A DNA stretch of 64,000 nt from Zygaena filipendulae (lineage: Eukaryota; Arthropoda; Insecta; Lepidoptera; Zygaenidae): assembly GCA_907165275.2 (NCBI GenBank), contig CAJRBF020000007.1, positions 372,001 through 436,000 on the forward strand, given 5' to 3'. The notes under the pieces are model-generated. The model saw only the letters and a program-made list of their open reading frames with translations, made no database searches and was not told the origin of the DNA. Positions 61,091 to 64,000 of the stretch are shown piece after piece; the stretch's first letter is position 1; every line of letters begins with the position of its first letter. A program made the translations under genes and the position numbers.

Positions 61091-64000
61091 TAATTTTGTT
61101 TATAATTTTAATAACAGCAGTATAATTACATGTAGTTTAGGAATAAACTTTAATATTAAATTATTAGTAGACAGCGGAGCAAACTTATGTGTTGTCAAAC
61201 ACGAGTGGATAGAAAGTAATAAGAATTATTTTAATAATATTAAAATTTATAAGGAATTAATATCGATTAAAGGTGTGTGTGGACAATTAGAATCCGAAGG
61301 GTACACATACTTTGATTTAGAGATAGGTGGAATAGTTTTTAGGCAAAAATTTTATATATTTAAAAACTTATCTTGTATGGCTGACGGGATATTAGGCCAA
61401 AATTTTCTAAGAAAATATAAAGCTATTATTGATTATGAAATGAACACTATAGTTTTGAGAAACAGTGATCTATCGGTGACGATTAATATAAACGATATGA
61501 ATAGGTATAGACACATTATACCGCCGCGTTGCGAAGTTATTAAACGTATACCTACAAAACATTACGATGATTGCGTAGTTTTAGCAAAAGAGATTTGTAA
61601 AGGTGTTTTCATAGCGGGAATTATTGCAAAACCCGAAAAGGGGTTAATTCCAGTACGAATATTGAACACTACTGATGAAGAATTTAAGTTAGATTTTTCA
61701 GAATTAGAAACATATAGTTTAAATAGTTTTGAATCATGCGATTTTAGCGAACAAAAAATAAATGCTGATCGCGTTAAGTTATTATTTGACTTACTTGAAT
61801 TAGATTATTTAAACAGGGAAGAAAGGTTATGCATTGAAAAAATATGTGCAAAATACGCAGATGTTTTTCAACTTCCCGGCGATAAGTTATCTGTCACTAA
61901 TTTATTACAACATTCTATTAAATTGAAGGACAATGCTACTCCAGTGTATATTAAGCCTTATAGAACTCCACATGCTTTAAAAAATGAAGTTCAACGACAG
62001 ATTCAGGAAATGTTAGATAATGACATCATAGAAGAGACCACTTCCGAATGGTCTAGTCCTGTTCTTCTCGTACCAAAGAAAACAAATAAATCTGGCGAGA
62101 AAAAATGGAGATTAGTTATAGATTACAGACAGCTAAATAATAAAATACAGGATGATAAGTTTCCTCTACCGAATATTTCAGAAATATTAGACTCATTGTC
62201 AGGTAGTGTATATTTTTCAAAATTAGACTTATCACAAAGCTACTATCAGTTGTCTTTAGAACCAGAATCCCGAAAATATACGGCATTTAACGTAGATAAA
62301 AGTTATCAAATTTCTATGGATGAAAAATCTCGAAAATTAACTGCTTTTACAACGGATAAAATGTATCAAATGAAAAGATGCCCTATGGGATTAAAAACAA
62401 GTCCCAGTGTGTTTTCAAGGTTAATGACAATCGCTATGTCTGGATTAAATTACAAACAATGTTTTATTTACTTAGATGATTGTATTGTAATAGGAAATTC
62501 ACTAATTTCTCATAATAGAAATCTTATTAAAGTTTTAGAAAGATTAAGAAAAGTAAATCTTAAATTAAATCCGATGAAATGCGAATTTTTAAGAACTGAA
62601 ATAATGTATTTAGGTCATAAAATTACTTCCAACGGTATATTGCCCGACCCAGCGAAAATAGAAACTTTAAATCATTACCCCAGGCCAACGAACACTGATG
62701 AAGTCAAACGATTCGTTGCCTTTGCAAACTATTATAGAAGGTTTATAAAAAACTTTGCTAATATTGCCTACCCCTTAAATCAACTGTGTAAGAAAAATGT
62801 AACTTTTGTTTGGTCGCAACAGTGTGAATTAGCATTTCAGGATCTGAAAAACGCTTTAGTGAGCCCACCTGTTTTACAGTATCCAGATTTTTCAGAAAAT
62901 AATATATTCAGGTTACAGACTGACGCATCAAAAGTAGGCTTAGGCGCCATACTATCTAATAACAATGGACAAGTTGTAGCGTACGCCAGCCGCAACTTGA
63001 AACCAGCAGAAACAAGATATCCTATTATTGACTTGGAATTATTAGCGATAGTATGGGCGACAAGACATTTTAGACCTTATTTGTATGGTCGTAAATTTAA
63101 AATTGTTACTGACCATAAGCCACTTATTTATCTTTTTAACATGACAGATCCTTCGAGTAGATTGACAAAATTTAGACTATATTTAGAAGAATTCGATTTT
63201 GAAATAGAGTATGTCCCGGGTCGAAATAATGCTGCTGCAGACGCATTAAGTCGAATCCCGATAACTTGTTCAAAGTTGAAAGAAATGAGAGAAAATGTAG
63301 TATCGGTCATTACACGAGCTCAAAAAAAGAGATTAGAAGCTGACGCTCTCAACTCGACATCGTCCTCAGAGAATCCTGCATCTTCTAGGCCTGATCAACC
63401 TAAAGTTGTAGAAATTCTCAAAAAACCAGCAGATACAATTGAATTAGTTATTTGTAAAAGGCAACCACATTTAAAAAATGTAGGAATAAACGCTAGCGAT
63501 ACAGGTAACTGTATATTTATGCCTTCGAAATCTACTATTTATCTGATATCTCGATCGTTATCGACTGTACCAGTGTTAGCGAGAGAATTAGAAGCTATGT
63601 GTAGAAATAATAATATTAACGAATTGATAATTTCTCGAAATAAAGAAAATATTTATTGCATAAAGAATTTGGTGAAGGAAATGAAAAACGTACCAAATTC
63701 ACCGAGATTACTTGTTATTAATAATATGATTCGAATCGACGATAAAGACGAGAAAACTGTTATTTTAAATGATTTCCATCTATTACCGACCAGCGGTCAC
63801 GCGGGAGTTAATAGGATGTTGAATAATATAAAAAAGTATTACTTCTGGCCAGGAATAAGTAATGACGTCATTGAATATGTAAATAAATGCAAACAGTGTC
63901 AAATACAGAAATTTCCAAATAGGAACATAAAGCAGCCAATGGTTATAACAACCACTGCAAATACAGCTTTTGATAGACTTAGTTTAGATTTAATGGGACC
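61080..64000 (+). CDS. Gypsy-D pol (partial): protease, RT, RNase H, integrase start
   Basis: Open for about 973 codons with no stop to the window end. Protease KLLVDSGANLCVVKHEW near 61160; ADGILGQNFL; RT from about 61920 with KKWRLVIDYRQLNNKI, YFSKLDLSQSYYQL (first Asp), PMGLKTSPSVFSRLM and catalytic YLDD (about 62470); RNase H TDASKVGLGAIL, ASRNLKPAETRYP, TDHKPLIYL; integrase zinc site HAGVNRMLNNIKKYY.. CKQCQ and the first Asp in LSLDLMGP at the edge. Anomaly: 62244-62363 carries two successive versions of one 20-residue segment (SRKYTAFNVDKSYQ, SRKLTAFTTDKMYQ) where relatives have one. Confidence 0.87.

Larger units (their letters stand above)
59475..64000 (+). mobile_element. Gypsy-D: errantivirus-like Ty3/Gypsy element, 5' part
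   Basis: 5' LTR 59475-59634, primer site 59635-59651, gag (60205-61090 in two frames), and pol open from about 61080 to the window end inside integrase. The gag lacks zinc knuckles, has the DLKTALALLPIMTG core, and the pol has DSGAN protease, resembling the Gypsy/errantivirus-type lineage rather than Mag-like. Inserted in the R1-type LINE. The right LTR, any env and the target duplication are outside. Confidence 0.85.

Noticed and set aside
1..64000. tRNA or rRNA genes
   Set aside because: tRNA-like sequences seen are only primer-binding sites of 14-17 nt beside LTRs; no cloverleaf or rRNA block was recognised by eye.

Overview
The window is eukaryotic, insect and most probably lepidopteran, and it is almost entirely transposable elements (TEs). 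No host gene, tRNA, rRNA or CRISPR array could be supported. The organism call is inferred from AT-rich sequence, BEL/Pao and Mag-like Ty3/Gypsy elements primed by tRNA-Ser, R1-type and RLE-type LINEs, PIF/Harbinger-like MITEs and AACCGACTTC tracts common in Lepidoptera. Dense young nested TEs without host genes would fit a W chromosome or other heterochromatin, but this is untested.

Layout. 1-1855: nothing identifiable. 1856-4500 (-): Jockey-like LINE that has lost its 3' half. 4738-6118: small tandem repeats and two MITEs. 6317-9641 (-): BEL-A, an internally deleted BEL element with both LTRs, tRNA primer site and 5-bp target duplication (TSD). 10609-15825 (-): Gypsy-A (Mag-like), whose gag/protease region is replaced by an antisense piece of another BEL element (BEL-B). 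16832-22249 (+): BEL-C, an uninterrupted 1805-codon Gag-Pol frame. 22967-38722 (-): a Ty1/Copia element split by an RLE-type LINE (24700-36126), itself split by Gypsy-B (27141-34324), which in turn carries a LINE tail and a ~2.15 kb unidentified insertion. 38723-54617 (-): BEL-D, split by Gypsy-C (41161-45722) and BEL-E (46212-50151), and carrying a 174-bp LINE/SINE-like tail with an 8-bp TSD. 54909-56182: two MITEs. 57173-59474 (-): R1-type LINE. 59475-64000 (+): 5' LTR, gag and most of pol of Gypsy-D, running out of the window.

The nesting order can be read because host reading frames resume when the inner element and one TSD copy are removed: Copia across the LINE, the LINE across Gypsy-B, BEL-D across BEL-E. 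LTR pairs differ at zero to two sites by eye, so the LTR insertions look recent, yet most coding regions are broken. Several copies therefore probably moved as already defective, trans-mobilised elements.

Most notable: BEL-E encodes an unbroken 851-residue frame in which the N-terminal half of Gag is fused in frame to the end of RNase H plus a complete integrase; Gypsy-D carries a 20-residue partial duplication inside reverse transcriptase; in BEL-D and Gypsy-C an in-frame stop lies exactly between Gag and protease; BEL-C is intact but has an aberrant protease motif and no visible 5' LTR.
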